Source: Pseudoduganella ginsengisoli (GTDB taxonomy: Bacteria > Pseudomonadota > Gammaproteobacteria > Burkholderiales > Burkholderiaceae_D). Taken from it: a stretch of 64,000 bases of DNA. Each line of letters begins with the position of its first letter. Within the stretch, counting starts at the first letter, position 1. A program made the translations under genes and the position numbers. The stretch spans positions 1 through 64,000 of the forward strand of contig NZ_WNLA01000015.1 in NCBI RefSeq assembly GCF_009720865.1, written 5' to 3'. Below the pieces are notes generated by a model. It did not search any database and was not told the DNA's origin. It saw only the letters and a program-made list of their open reading frames with translations. Positions 34,687-44,386 of this stretch are shown here, one piece after another.

Positions 34687-35442
34687 ATGGTGCGTCAGGA
34701 AAGCAACAGTCAGATGCCGTTGCTGGTCAGTTCACTGAAACGCATGCTGCGCATGCGGGGCATCGGCTACCGCGACATTGCGCAAACGCTGGGCGTCAGC
34801 GAACCGACCATTAAACGCTGGTTTGCCGGCAAAGCGCTGACGGTGGAACGGCTCGAGCGCCTTTGCGCGTGCGCGGACGTCAGCCTGATCGAACTGGTGG
34901 AATTGGCCACCCGCGATGCGGACGCCCGTTTGCGGCAATTGACCTTGGCGCAAGAACAAGGACTGGCGGAAGACCATGAACTGGCGTTCATTTTCGTCAT
35001 CATCTTGCGCGGCTGGTCGCCTGCAGAGCTGTGGGCGGAACAGGGACTCGATCCCGCCACGCTGGTGCGCTTCCTCGCGCGGCTGGACAAGCTGCGCGTC
35101 ATCGACCTGTTGCCCGGCAATGAAGTGCGCCTGCTGACGGTGCGCAATGTCGAGTGGCGCAAGGATGGCCCGATGCGCACGCAAATGGCGCAGTGGCTGA
35201 AGGCCCGCTCCTTTGCACGCGACAATTCCTGCGCGCCGTGGAGCGCGGAAATGGTGAAATTGTCCGATGCGTCGCTGAACCGCGTGGAAGACATGAGCCG
35301 CGAATTCATGCGCAATATCCGCCTGCTTGGTGAAGTGGACCGCGCCACGTCCGTGGACCAGAAGGCGTGGTACACGGTGCTCGTATCGGCCGACCAGATC
35401 GACATGCGGGGCTTCCACCAAAAACTCAAAGCCAAGGCATAA
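34687..35442 (+). CDS. XRE-type helix-turn-helix regulator
   Basis: A 251-residue regulator from the ATG at 34687, preceded by GGGGAGA; the in-frame start at 34648 lies inside the inverted repeat and is unlikely. The N-terminal HTH (about 12-70) reads RMRGIGYRDIAQTLGVSEPT then IKRWFAGKALTVERLERLC. The long C-terminal region (about 80-251) has no recognised ligand-binding domain. It is divergent from the amidohydrolase-Rieske-DUF1329 operon and co-directional with the SDR downstream, so it probably controls this locus. Confidence 0.82.
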   Translation: MVRQESNSQMPLLVSSLKRMLRMRGIGYRDIAQTLGVSEPTIKRWFAGKALTVERLERLCACADVSLIELVELATRDADARLRQLTLAQEQGLAEDHELAFIFVIILRGWSPAELWAEQGLDPATLVRFLARLDKLRVIDLLPGNEVRLLTVRNVEWRKDGPMRTQMAQWLKARSFARDNSCAPWSAEMVKLSDASLNRVEDMSREFMRNIRLLGEVDRATSVDQKAWYTVLVSADQIDMRGFHQKLKAKA

Positions 35443-35525
35443 ACTGCGCCTAGTCTGCGCGGACGATGTTTCAGCAGCACGGCGGCGACAGCATGGGCCA
35501 CCCACATTCAAACACGGAGCACATC

Positions 35526-36221
35526 ATGGATTTCAGCGGCAAGACGGTCATGATCACCGGCGCGGCCGGCAACCTGGGCCAGGCCACGGCCCGCGCCTTT
35601 TACGACGCCGGCGCGCAATTGCTGTTACTGGACCGCGACGTCACGCGCCTGCGCGCCGCGTGGCCGGAAAGCGATCCGCGCTGCCGCTGCCTGGCAGTGG
35701 ATTTGCTGGACAGCGATGCCGTTGCGGCGGCCGTCGCGGCATGGAACGGCGCCATCGATGTGCTGTGCAATATCGCAGGCGGCTTCCGCATGGGCCAACC
35801 GGTGCACGCGACACCGGACGCGGACTGGGATTTCTTATTTGGCTTGAATATGCGCAGCGTGCTGCATACGGCGCGCGCTGTCGTTCCCCACATGCAGGCG
35901 GCAGGCCATGGCCGCATCGTCAGCGTGGCCACCAACGCCGGCTTGCGAGGCGCGGCCAGGATGGGCGCCTATTGCGCGTCCAAGGATGCCGTGGTGCGCA
36001 TGACGGAAGCCATGTCGGCGGAATTGCGCGACGACGGCATCAACGTCAACTGCGTGCTGCCATCGGTTATCGATACACCGGAAAACCGTCGCGCCATGCC
36101 GGACGCGGATTATTCCCGCTGGGTGGCGCCGGCAGCGCTGGCTGACGTGATCTTGTTCCTCGCCTCCGACGCGGCGCGCGCCGTGCACGGGGCGGCATTG
36201 CCTGTCATCGGCCGAAGCTGA
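35526..36221 (+). CDS. short-chain dehydrogenase/reductase
   Basis: A 231-residue SDR from the ATG at 35526 (ACACGGAGCACATC upstream). The NAD(P) motif TGAAGNLGQATA, CNIAGG, and the catalytic YCASK are present; the usual catalytic serine position reads Thr (SVATNAG), a conservative change. It follows the HTH regulator by 83 bp and may belong to the same catabolic unit as the Rieske oxygenase, but this is positional inference only. Confidence 0.85.
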   Translation: MDFSGKTVMITGAAGNLGQATARAFYDAGAQLLLLDRDVTRLRAAWPESDPRCRCLAVDLLDSDAVAAAVAAWNGAIDVLCNIAGGFRMGQPVHATPDADWDFLFGLNMRSVLHTARAVVPHMQAAGHGRIVSVATNAGLRGAARMGAYCASKDAVVRMTEAMSAELRDDGINVNCVLPSVIDTPENRRAMPDADYSRWVAPAALADVILFLASDAARAVHGAALPVIGRS

Positions 36222-36315
36222 TCAGGCCGTATAAAGCCGCACGGCAACGTGGCGAGGTTCGCGTTGCCATTCTTGTATGATGGCCGGCAGATGATTGTTC
36301 CCTGGCGGCCAACCC

Positions 36316-39285
36316 ATGATGTACTCCGACGTTGCCAACTTGGTGGAACTCATCCCTTATGCGGCCTTGCTGTACTCCCGCGAGGAAACCATCCTTGCCG
36401 CGAACGGGATGTTTTGCGAGCTGACGGGTTATAGCCCGGCCGAGCTGGCGCACTTGCGCCCCAGCCAGTTGACCGTTTACGAAGACCAGCCGCGCGATGA
36501 CGCTGCCTGCCGTCAATTGCTCGACGGTCCCTACATGGAACTGGCGTACGAGAAAAGTTTCATTGCTAAAAGCGGCGAAGTCATCCGCTGCGAAGTCGCG
36601 TTGAAACGCTTGATGAACGATGGCCAGGTGCAATACGTCGTGTTGGCCCGCAAAACCGGCACGGACCAGCCCAATGACCTCATCATGGACAGCCTGCACG
36701 GCGCCAGCGAACTGGTGTTGCACGCGATCGATGAAGGTTTTATTTTGCTTGACCGGGACTTCCGCATCCGCTGCATCAACGATGAAGCATTGCGTATCGA
36801 TGGGCGTCCCCGCTCGGCCCTGATTGGCCGCACGCACTGGGAAGCCTGGCCGGGATCGGAAGATTTACCGCTGGCTTACGCCTACCGCCAGGCCATGCGC
36901 GAGCGGGTCAATGTCTGCGTCGAGCAGCTGTACCACCATCGCGGCGAGGACATGTGGCTGGAAGCGCGCGCATTTCCATTCGGCGACAGCCTGGCGCTGT
37001 TTTACAAGAACATCACGCAGCGCAAACTGGCGGAGCGGGCCATCCGTGAAAGCGAGACGAAATTCCGCACCATTGCCGACGCTATTCCGCAAATCGTGTG
37101 GTCGGCGCGGCCCGATGGCTTTCATGATTACTTCAACCGGCAATGGTACGACTACACCGGTATGTCCGAACACGCGAGCGAAGGCCATGCGTGGCTGGCC
37201 GTATTCCACCCGGACGACCAGTCCAGCCTGATGGCGAAGTGGCATCACAGCCTGGCTACCGGCGATCCCTACGAAGTGGAATTCCGCCTCCGTCACCACT
37301 CTGGACAATACCGCTGGACACTGGGGCGCGCGCTGCCGCTGCGCGACGCGCACTGCGGCATCGTACGCTGGATGGGCACGTCGACCGATATCCATGAGCG
37401 GGTAATGGCCCAGTCGGCGCTGAAAGATACGCAAACACGGCTGGAAGCCGCGCTGACGGCGGCGGCCATCGGCACGTGGACATGGGATATCCCGGCTGAC
37501 CGCGTGCATGCGGACCGCAACCTGGCAGCCATGTTCAGCATCGCGCCGGAAGATGCGGACAACCAGCCGCTCGCGTCGTATTTGAAGGCCATACATCCGG
37601 ACGACGCCGACGGGGTGCGGGAGGAAATCGAGCGTTCGGTGGCGTCGGGGGAACCCTCGCACAAGCGCTTCCGGGTATTGGGACCGGGCGGCGCGGTCCG
37701 GTTCGTGGAAGCGCGCGGCACCATCGCTACCGGCAAGGATGGCAAACCCACGACGATGTCCGGCGCCGTGCTTGATGTGACGCGCCAGCATTTGGCGGAA
37801 GAAGCGCGCCAGATCAGTGAATCGAAATTCCGCACGCTGGCGGAAAATATTCCCCAGCTGGCGTGGATGGCGGACAGCGATGGCGACATATTTTGGTACA
37901 ACAACCGGTGGTTTGAATATACGGGTACCACGTTTGACGAGATGCAGGGCTGGGGCTGGATGAAGGTGCATCACCCTGAACACGTGGACCGCGTGGTGGC
38001 GCTGTACCGCAAACAAATCGTGGAAGACCAGTGCATTTGGGAAGATACCTTCCCACTGCGCGGCGCGGACGGCCAATACCGCTGGTTCCTGTCGCGCGCC
38101 ATGCCGATCCGGGACAAGGAGGGCAATGTCGTACGGTGGCTGGGCACGAATACCGACATCACCTTGCAGCGCGAAGCGGAACAGGCGCTGCAGCAAGCCA
38201 ACCAGCGCAAGGATGACTTTCTCGCACTGCTGGCGCACGAACTGCGCAACCCGCTGGCGCCGATCAGCACGGCCGCGCAATTGCTGAAGACTGGCGCAGC
38301 CAATCCAGCCAACATCAAGCTGTCCAGCGACATCATCGACCGCCAGGTCCGGCACATGACGGACCTCGTCAACGATGTGATGGATGTATCGCGCGTCACG
38401 CGGGGGGTGGCGGCCATCGACCAGGAAGAAGTCCCTGTGGCGCAGGTGATTAATACGGCTGTTGAGCAATCACGCCCGCTGATGGAGGCGCGCAGGCAGG
38501 CGCTGGTCGTCGATATGCGCGATGACGGTGGCAAGGTGCTGGGCGACAGTACGCGGCTGGTGCAAGTGCTGACTAATCTGCTGAACAATGCCGCGAAATA
38601 TACGCAGCAGGGGGGCCGCATCACGCTGACGGTGGACGAAGACGCTAGCCAGGTCCGCATTGCGGTTTCCGACAACGGCATGGGTATCGATGCAGCCCTG
38701 CTGCCCCACGTGTTCGAATTATTCACACAAGCGGAACGCACGCCGGACCGGGCCGAAGGGGGATTGGGACTGGGCTTGGCGCTGGTGAAAAGCATCGTCG
38801 CACTGCACCATGGCCAGGTGACAGCCAGCAGCGCAGGACGCGGCACGGGCAGCACGTTTACTGTCACGCTGCCGTTGCTGTGGCAGCAAAGCCAGTCCGA
38901 TACGCACGCCGCCGATACGCGGCCGCTGCATATCCTGCTGGTTGACCGCGCCGACGATGGCGACCGGGAATTGCCGGCCGCGTTGCAGGCGCAAGGCCAT
39001 ATGGTGGCGCTGTGCCCCGATGAAGCGTGCGCGCTGACGCAAGCCCGCGATTTGCATCCGGACGCGGTGCTGATCCGCACCGACATGCCGGGGGTGGAAG
39101 GCTACGCGCTGGCGCAGCAACTGCGTGCGCTGCACCCGGACGAACATGCGACGTACATTGCGCTGAACGGTTCAGGCCAGTCGCACGACAAAGTCATTGC
39201 GCGGGGAGCCGGGTTCGATTACCAGCTGGAACGGCCAGTGGCGCTGGCATCGCTGAAACGCGTGCTGCCGGCGGCGTTCCCCTGA
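36316..39285 (+). CDS. multi-PAS hybrid histidine kinase with degenerate receiver
   Basis: About 989 residues from the ATG at 36316 (the longer frame begins with TTG at 36295). It has five PAS-type domains in a row (about 1-115, 125-240, 250-370, 375-500, 510-630), several followed by PAC motifs such as RWMGTSTDIHER. A HisKA helix with phospho-His in LLAHELRNPLAPI (about 641) and an ATPase domain with NNAAKYTQ, DNGMGI and GGLGLGLALVKS follow. The final ~115 residues have a receiver fold, but the phosphoacceptor aspartate position is Arg (LIRTDMPG) and the conserved lysine is Arg (LERPV). No membrane segment: a cytosolic sensor. Confidence 0.9.
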   Translation: MMYSDVANLVELIPYAALLYSREETILAANGMFCELTGYSPAELAHLRPSQLTVYEDQPRDDAACRQLLDGPYMELAYEKSFIAKSGEVIRCEVALKRLMNDGQVQYVVLARKTGTDQPNDLIMDSLHGASELVLHAIDEGFILLDRDFRIRCINDEALRIDGRPRSALIGRTHWEAWPGSEDLPLAYAYRQAMRERVNVCVEQLYHHRGEDMWLEARAFPFGDSLALFYKNITQRKLAERAIRESETKFRTIADAIPQIVWSARPDGFHDYFNRQWYDYTGMSEHASEGHAWLAVFHPDDQSSLMAKWHHSLATGDPYEVEFRLRHHSGQYRWTLGRALPLRDAHCGIVRWMGTSTDIHERVMAQSALKDTQTRLEAALTAAAIGTWTWDIPADRVHADRNLAAMFSIAPEDADNQPLASYLKAIHPDDADGVREEIERSVASGEPSHKRFRVLGPGGAVRFVEARGTIATGKDGKPTTMSGAVLDVTRQHLAEEARQISESKFRTLAENIPQLAWMADSDGDIFWYNNRWFEYTGTTFDEMQGWGWMKVHHPEHVDRVVALYRKQIVEDQCIWEDTFPLRGADGQYRWFLSRAMPIRDKEGNVVRWLGTNTDITLQREAEQALQQANQRKDDFLALLAHELRNPLAPISTAAQLLKTGAANPANIKLSSDIIDRQVRHMTDLVNDVMDVSRVTRGVAAIDQEEVPVAQVINTAVEQSRPLMEARRQALVVDMRDDGGKVLGDSTRLVQVLTNLLNNAAKYTQQGGRITLTVDEDASQVRIAVSDNGMGIDAALLPHVFELFTQAERTPDRAEGGLGLGLALVKSIVALHHGQVTASSAGRGTGSTFTVTLPLLWQQSQSDTHAADTRPLHILLVDRADDGDRELPAALQAQGHMVALCPDEACALTQARDLHPDAVLIRTDMPGVEGYALAQQLRALHPDEHATYIALNGSGQSHDKVIARGAGFDYQLERPVALASLKRVLPAAFP

Positions 39286-39293
39286 TCCTTGCA

Positions 39294-40757
39294 CTATGCT
39301 GCAGCAGCCAGTCCCGGCAACGCCACCAGTTGCTGGTCAGGCTCCCACACTTGCCGGAAGAACGCGCTGCGCCTGGCCAGCCCTGCATAGCGGGCAGGAT
39401 GGTGCGTACACTCCGGACACCAGTGCCCACCCATCAGCACGAGATTCGGGCTGGCGCGGAAACGGTGGCCCTGGCCGCAATCCCAGTTGCGGGGCGTATC
39501 CCAGTCGCCTTTCGCCATCTCCGTATCGGCCAGCTGTCCGCCACGGAAACCCGCCGCATCGCGCAAATCCGCCAGCGACAAGGCTTCACGCGGCTGTGCT
39601 TCATCGTAGCCATGCGACAACAGCACGGGTGTTTCCGAGGGCCGCGTCAATGCCACGCTGTCCCATCCGCCGATACGGCTGTGCGTGGCGCGCGAACCAA
39701 AGTACGCGGCGATATGTTCGTCGTCGCCATGGGCAAGCCAGTGCAGCGGCCCGCCCGGTCCCGCCGCCAAAGCACTGATGCGCTTCTTTACGGCGCCCGG
39801 GAAATAGCCGCCCAGCTTGATGTAAAACGGTACGGAGTCCGCCATCTGCTTCATGAAGTCATCCAGCGACTCGCTGCGGAATGGCACCAGCGCGTTCAGG
39901 CGGTCGGAATCGGCATACCACTGGCCGTGGAAATTGCGCAGCGCGAACCAGTCCGGATCAAACACTTTGCGGAAGTCCGGCGTGCCCGTGGCGTTGAACA
40001 TCTTCGCCATGAATTCGTGGTTCACCACGCGGCAGCTGGCGCCGCCGCCCACGTTGTAAATGCGGTTCCAGAATGCATCCGGCACGGCGTCTTCGCAGAC
40101 GTTGGCCAGCAGACGGCCAGAATCGCGCGCCGTTACCCATTCCAGCACGCCGTTCAGCGGGTTGTGGAACAGGATGGGATCGAAAATGCGCCACAGGTTC
40201 ACGTGCGCCATGCCGGTCTGGCGCAACGATACCCAGTGCTTCAGGCCCGAATCGACCACGATGCTTTCCGCGATGGTCTTGCTGACCGCATAGTTATCGA
40301 ACATGCTGATCTTGATCGGATCACCCACGCGGCCCCAGTGGATGGGCGCCATGCGGTTGCCCGTCTGTGCCACCGTACCGATGTACACCAGTTTGACGCG
40401 GTCCGGATCGGGCTGCGCCTTGATGGCTTGCACGATATTGCGGGCCGCCCCCACATTGACCTTGGTGGTCAGCGCCGGCTGGTGGTCGGCCATCGGCGAC
40501 ACCATGCCGCCCACGTGCAGCACAAAGTCCGCGCCATTGACGCAGGCCAGCACGTCTTCATAGCGGGTCAGGTCGCCCCACACGACGTCGACGTCGCCCC
40601 GTTTCAGGTATGGCGCAATGCGTTTGCGGTCGCCCTGTGTCGGCATCACCAGTGCCACGATCTTGTAGCGGTCGCGCCGCTGGCGGAAGAATTCCAGGGC
40701 AGCCATGCCCATATTGCCGGTGGCGCCGGTCAGGAAGACGGTTTTCTTGCTGTTCAT
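39294..40757 (-). CDS. NAD-dependent epimerase/dehydratase with C-terminal zinc-ribbon-like tail
   Basis: A 487-residue extended SDR from the ATG at 40757 (CCGGAGC upstream). The Rossmann motif FLTGATGNMG and catalytic NYAVSK are clear in the first 300 residues. The C-terminal ~150 residues are unusual for the family and end with WDCGQGHRFRASPN and GGHWCPEC, a Cys/His pattern like a zinc ribbon. The gene converges on the hybrid kinase, with eight bases between stops, and follows the diguanylate cyclase gene by 90 bp on the same strand. Substrate unknown. Confidence 0.82.
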   Translation of the reverse strand: MNSKKTVFLTGATGNMGMAALEFFRQRRDRYKIVALVMPTQGDRKRIAPYLKRGDVDVVWGDLTRYEDVLACVNGADFVLHVGGMVSPMADHQPALTTKVNVGAARNIVQAIKAQPDPDRVKLVYIGTVAQTGNRMAPIHWGRVGDPIKISMFDNYAVSKTIAESIVVDSGLKHWVSLRQTGMAHVNLWRIFDPILFHNPLNGVLEWVTARDSGRLLANVCEDAVPDAFWNRIYNVGGGASCRVVNHEFMAKMFNATGTPDFRKVFDPDWFALRNFHGQWYADSDRLNALVPFRSESLDDFMKQMADSVPFYIKLGGYFPGAVKKRISALAAGPGGPLHWLAHGDDEHIAAYFGSRATHSRIGGWDSVALTRPSETPVLLSHGYDEAQPREALSLADLRDAAGFRGGQLADTEMAKGDWDTPRNWDCGQGHRFRASPNLVLMGGHWCPECTHHPARYAGLARRSAFFRQVWEPDQQLVALPGLAAAA

Positions 40758-40847
40758 CGATGTGCTCCGGGTGGACTGCGAAACGCGCTGAAAGCACAGT
40801 AACACCGCCCTGCCCGTCCCAACATCATACAAACAGACTAGGCGCCG

Positions 40848-42671
40848 CTAGCTGTGCCCATATCCCACCGTATGCACGGGCGCCTGAGCCACGGGATGCG
40901 GCTGCATGGCGGCAAACGGCGCCGCGCCATCGTCAAACACGGTGCGGTTGCGGCCCTGTTCCTTGGCGCGGTACAGCGCGGCATCGGCAGCCTTGACCAG
41001 GCGGTCCGGCGCATCGCCCGCAGTCGGGGTGATGATGGCCACGCCGATACTGACTGTCACGTAGCCGAATTCCGACAATTGATGGGGCATCGCCAAAGAA
41101 TGTAGTGCATTGCTGATTTTTGCAGCCAGTTGCCGCGCATGCTGTTCATCGCAGTTGGGAGCAATGAATGCAAATTCTTCACCACCATAGCGTGCGCCCA
41201 GGTCACCCGCGCGCCGCATGCATCCGGCCAGCACCAGCGCCACGCGGCGCAGGCATTCGTCGCCCGCCTGGTGCCCGTAGTGGTCGTTGAATTTCTTGAA
41301 CCAGTCGACATCGAGCATGGCCAGCGCCAGCGGCGTACGCAGGCGCGCCGCCCGGCTCCACTCGGATGCCAGCGCTTCATCGAAGCGGCGCCGGTTGGCA
41401 ATCCCCGTCAAGCCATCCGTCGCGCTCAACTCGGCCAGCTTGCGGTTCAACACTTCCAGCTCGCACGTGTGCATATCCGCTTCCCGCACGCGGCGCGACA
41501 ATTCCAGCCCCATGTCGTTAAAGCTCAGCGCCACGTAGCGCAATTCATCCTTGCTGGCCAACAGGATCGGCGTGACAAAATCGCCCCGCGCCATGCGTGC
41601 GGCGCCTTCGCGCAGCGATTTAATGGACGACATCACGGCCAGGCACGCGCCGCTCGCCAGGTACAGGAACAGCAGCAGGAAGGCGGGCCCCGCCAGCACG
41701 GCGCTGTGGAAAAACTGCTGCTCCAGGTGATGGATACGTGCTGCCAGCAATTCATTCAGCAGCGGCAGCAATACATCGCGGGTCTGGTCGAATCCCCGGT
41801 CGATTGCCGCCGTGGTCTTGTCGATGTAATGCACGGGATCGGCCGCATACCGCCCACCAAAGATTTCTTCATCCACTTCCGCCAGCACTTCTTTCAGCGC
41901 TTCGCGGAATTGTTTGGAAAAACGGGCGATACGGTCCGCCACCTGGGGATTTGCTGCTTCCGCCTTGCGCAGCACGGCTTCCAGTTCATCGAGGCGGGCA
42001 TGCAGCACCGCCACTTCACCGATGAAATGCCGGTGCCCTTCCGCCGTGATGTTCTTTGCCGCCAGCACTTCCGCGCCATGTGCGCGGATCCGCCCCACCA
42101 TGTCCAGCGCCTTGGGCAGCTTGTCCGTGGCGGCCAGCATCAGGTAATAGCTGTTGGCGTCCGGATCCAGCACGAGAAAACTCGTATCGCCGACTTTTTC
42201 TATGATGGCCAGCAATCCATCCGACAGCGCCGACTGGGCGTCGCGCCGCGTGGCGGCGCCTGCCTGCAGCGTGCGCCAGTGCTCTTGCAGATTCGCCCAG
42301 TGGGTCACGATATCGAGCCGCCGGCCCTGTTCCGCCACGACCCGGCTGACATCCGTCATCGCTCGCTGCACTTCGTCGGCTTTATCGCGCCGCCGGGGTT
42401 CCAACTGGCGCGCGCCGCCCGCCACGGCTGACAGCAAACCCTGATGCTGTTGCACGGCCTGCAACAGTGTCAATAGCGGAATATCCGCTGCCAGGCCGGC
42501 CTGCTCTTGCCGCGCAATATATTCAGCGCGCTGCAGGTTAGCCGTCAGCGTGTAAAACAGGTAGGCAATCGCGATCCCGCCCAGCAGGCCGATCGCGGCA
42601 AACTTGTATGGGTAACGCAAGCGGTGCATCAAGTGCACCGCGGGCGTAAGCAGCATGCGCAGGAAGTTCAT
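40848..42671 (-). CDS. membrane diguanylate cyclase (HAMP-GGDEF)
   Basis: A 607-residue sensor. Two membrane segments (about 24-46 and 330-352) bracket a helical periplasmic sensor region; a HAMP-like segment (about 353-405) and a coiled coil lead to a GGDEF domain (about 425-585). The active-site motif is an intact GGEEF (GARYGGEEFAFIAP), preceded by DGLTGIANRRRFDEAL. It should make c-di-GMP, opposite in effect to the EAL protein at 7.3 kb. The ligand sensed is unknown. Confidence 0.9.
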   Translation of the reverse strand: MNFLRMLLTPAVHLMHRLRYPYKFAAIGLLGGIAIAYLFYTLTANLQRAEYIARQEQAGLAADIPLLTLLQAVQQHQGLLSAVAGGARQLEPRRRDKADEVQRAMTDVSRVVAEQGRRLDIVTHWANLQEHWRTLQAGAATRRDAQSALSDGLLAIIEKVGDTSFLVLDPDANSYYLMLAATDKLPKALDMVGRIRAHGAEVLAAKNITAEGHRHFIGEVAVLHARLDELEAVLRKAEAANPQVADRIARFSKQFREALKEVLAEVDEEIFGGRYAADPVHYIDKTTAAIDRGFDQTRDVLLPLLNELLAARIHHLEQQFFHSAVLAGPAFLLLFLYLASGACLAVMSSIKSLREGAARMARGDFVTPILLASKDELRYVALSFNDMGLELSRRVREADMHTCELEVLNRKLAELSATDGLTGIANRRRFDEALASEWSRAARLRTPLALAMLDVDWFKKFNDHYGHQAGDECLRRVALVLAGCMRRAGDLGARYGGEEFAFIAPNCDEQHARQLAAKISNALHSLAMPHQLSEFGYVTVSIGVAIITPTAGDAPDRLVKAADAALYRAKEQGRNRTVFDDGAAPFAAMQPHPVAQAPVHTVGYGHS

Positions 42672-42918
42672 GGCCAGCCCAGTTTTTACAAGCGTATCGG
42701 GGGATTGTACGCCCGTTATTGCTGAGGTGACTGATAATCACTTTACTGCTGAAGCAATTGGGTTTAAAGACGCTTGGCAGCACGGGACATTAGAGATATT
42801 TGCTCTTTATGCAATCATGCTAAGATTTTAACTCCACTGAACTTTATGCCTCAACATTGTAGCGGCGGGATCAGACCTTACCACTGGTCTGGCGAGGCGG
42901 ACCTATCGGGGTGAACTC
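42672..42918. other. intergenic region at the left edge of the accessory segment
   Basis: About 250 bases that are AT-richer than the core genes to the left. I see no RNA gene, terminator or insertion-sequence end; the region holds the upstream sequence of the diguanylate cyclase gene and the start region of the toxin pseudogene. Confidence 0.5.
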
Positions 42919-44063
42919 TTGCTAATCGAGACAGATCAGTCGCACATCTGGCGCGAATTGGACCGGATTGAACAACGGCTCAGCAGGGGCGTAGACTTCG
43001 CTGCCAACCAGCTTTACGACTCCATGGGGCGGCCTGCCGCGCAGGCGTTCACTAATTTTGGCAATCACTTTGCTGCAGGGCTCGCGAGGGTTGATAGGGT
43101 ACGGCAAGCACCCCCTGTACTAAAGTGGTGCCGTGGTGACTGGCGCTGCCTTGGGTGGAGCAATCGGCTCCGCTGCCTTGGGCGTTGGCGCTGCACCGGG
43201 TGCAGTGATTGGCACCGCAGCCGGCGCCCAGGTCGGGACTTGGGTGATGGCGCTGATGGGGCTGAAAGAGCTGGCGGATGGCCTCGCCGAAATGCTACCC
43301 GCCGCGCTGGATCAATCCGAACGCGGCTTCCGCGAAGCGTGGGGTGCGGCCCCTGAGGACCGGCGCGACGCATGGAAAAGCCCCGCTTCCGGTAACACCT
43401 ATACTGCCGCATGGCATTTGTCGCTGGGTCATGCCATCATGATGGCGGCCATCCTGACTGCGCTGGTGGCTTATCTCGCGCGGGGCCGAGGCAACAAAGC
43501 CGTGCTGATGCAAGAGATTCGGAAGAGCCTAAATTAGGACAGAAATTCGCGGACTGGCTGGTCGAAAATGAGGGAAAGCCGCTGGGTCACCCGCAATTGA
43601 AAGCACGCCCAACCACCCCGGTTGGCCAACCAATAGGTGCGTCTCTTCCGGCCAACGGGCGCAATATGTCTTCCACGAAGAGCAGCTCTAGAGTTGGTGT
43701 TAGCGGGGAAAACAAAGCTGGGGCGTCAAAGCTGTCTTTTGACTCGTCATTGAATAAGGTTGATCGTTCATTTTCCGTAAAAGCTGCTGAGATTCTTGCG
43801 GAAAATCCAGTAGGATCGGCCTCTTATGCGCGACCGAAGAAGCCGCTTCTACTATTGTGCATGAGGCCACACACCAAAATGGTTTTTATAGAGGAATTGC
43901 TCAGAATACGCAATTCACTAAGTATCAGGCGTTTAGGAACGAATCGTTGTTTATGACCGGAACACGACCTTCACTGGCTGAGAGAGTAAATATTTGGAAT
44001 GATGTAAAGTCGCTTTATCCGGATTTACCAGGAGGCCAAATTCCATTTGGAGGTAAAAAATGA
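42919..44063 (+). pseudogene. frameshifted polymorphic toxin (DUF6861-like scaffold, HExxH C-terminus)
   Basis: Three reading-frame changes break one ancestral gene of about 380 codons. Part 1 (frame of 42919) reads LIETDQSHIWRELDRIEQRL; part 2 (from about 43130) is a Gly/Ala-rich hydrophobic segment with VGTWVMALMGLKELADGL and a second membrane segment; part 3 (from about 43528) reads KLGQKFADWLVENEGKPL; part 4 (from about 43830) reads TIVHEATHQNGFYRGIAQNT and ends FGGKK. Continuity of meaning across all joints shows a recent loss. Breaks lie near 43120-43132, 43527-43529 and 43829-43835. The scaffold resembles T6SS-linked DUF6861 toxins; HEATH is an HExxH motif, so a metallopeptidase toxin is possible. 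The start is a TTG. Confidence 0.78.
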
Positions 44064-44284
44064 GACCAATAAATGCCAATCAATTATCTACTGCAAGTGC
44101 CATAGAACTTATTCAAAAAGGGCAACAATTATAATGTCCGGTTTGTGAGGCAGTAATTAAGACTTTCCCTGAAAAATGGCAATCAGGAATGCCGCTCCGG
44201 GGGATCGAGTGCCCTAATGATCAAAAACACTATATGATTCACTGTGAAGACGAAAATGCCATGAAGGAATGCGAGCACGGATGA
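44060..44284 (+). pseudogene. small cysteine-containing partner of the toxin, in-frame stop
   Basis: A 75-codon frame starts with an ATG that overlaps the toxin stop (ATGA). It reads MRPINANQLSTASAIELIQK, meets TAA at codon 25 (44132-44134), and continues in the same frame with CPVCEAVIKTFPEKW and two more cysteine/histidine pairs to a TGA. The overlap and position are those of an immunity gene. The stop means only a 24-residue peptide would be made unless it is read through. Confidence 0.6.
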
Positions 44285-44386
44285 AGGCACGATTAAAAAA
44301 TACATAAGATGACGTATGCAAATCAATGACCTCGTTGCGATTATGCCTGCACCGAAGAAGCCATTTGAAGCAAGTCCATGCAAACC

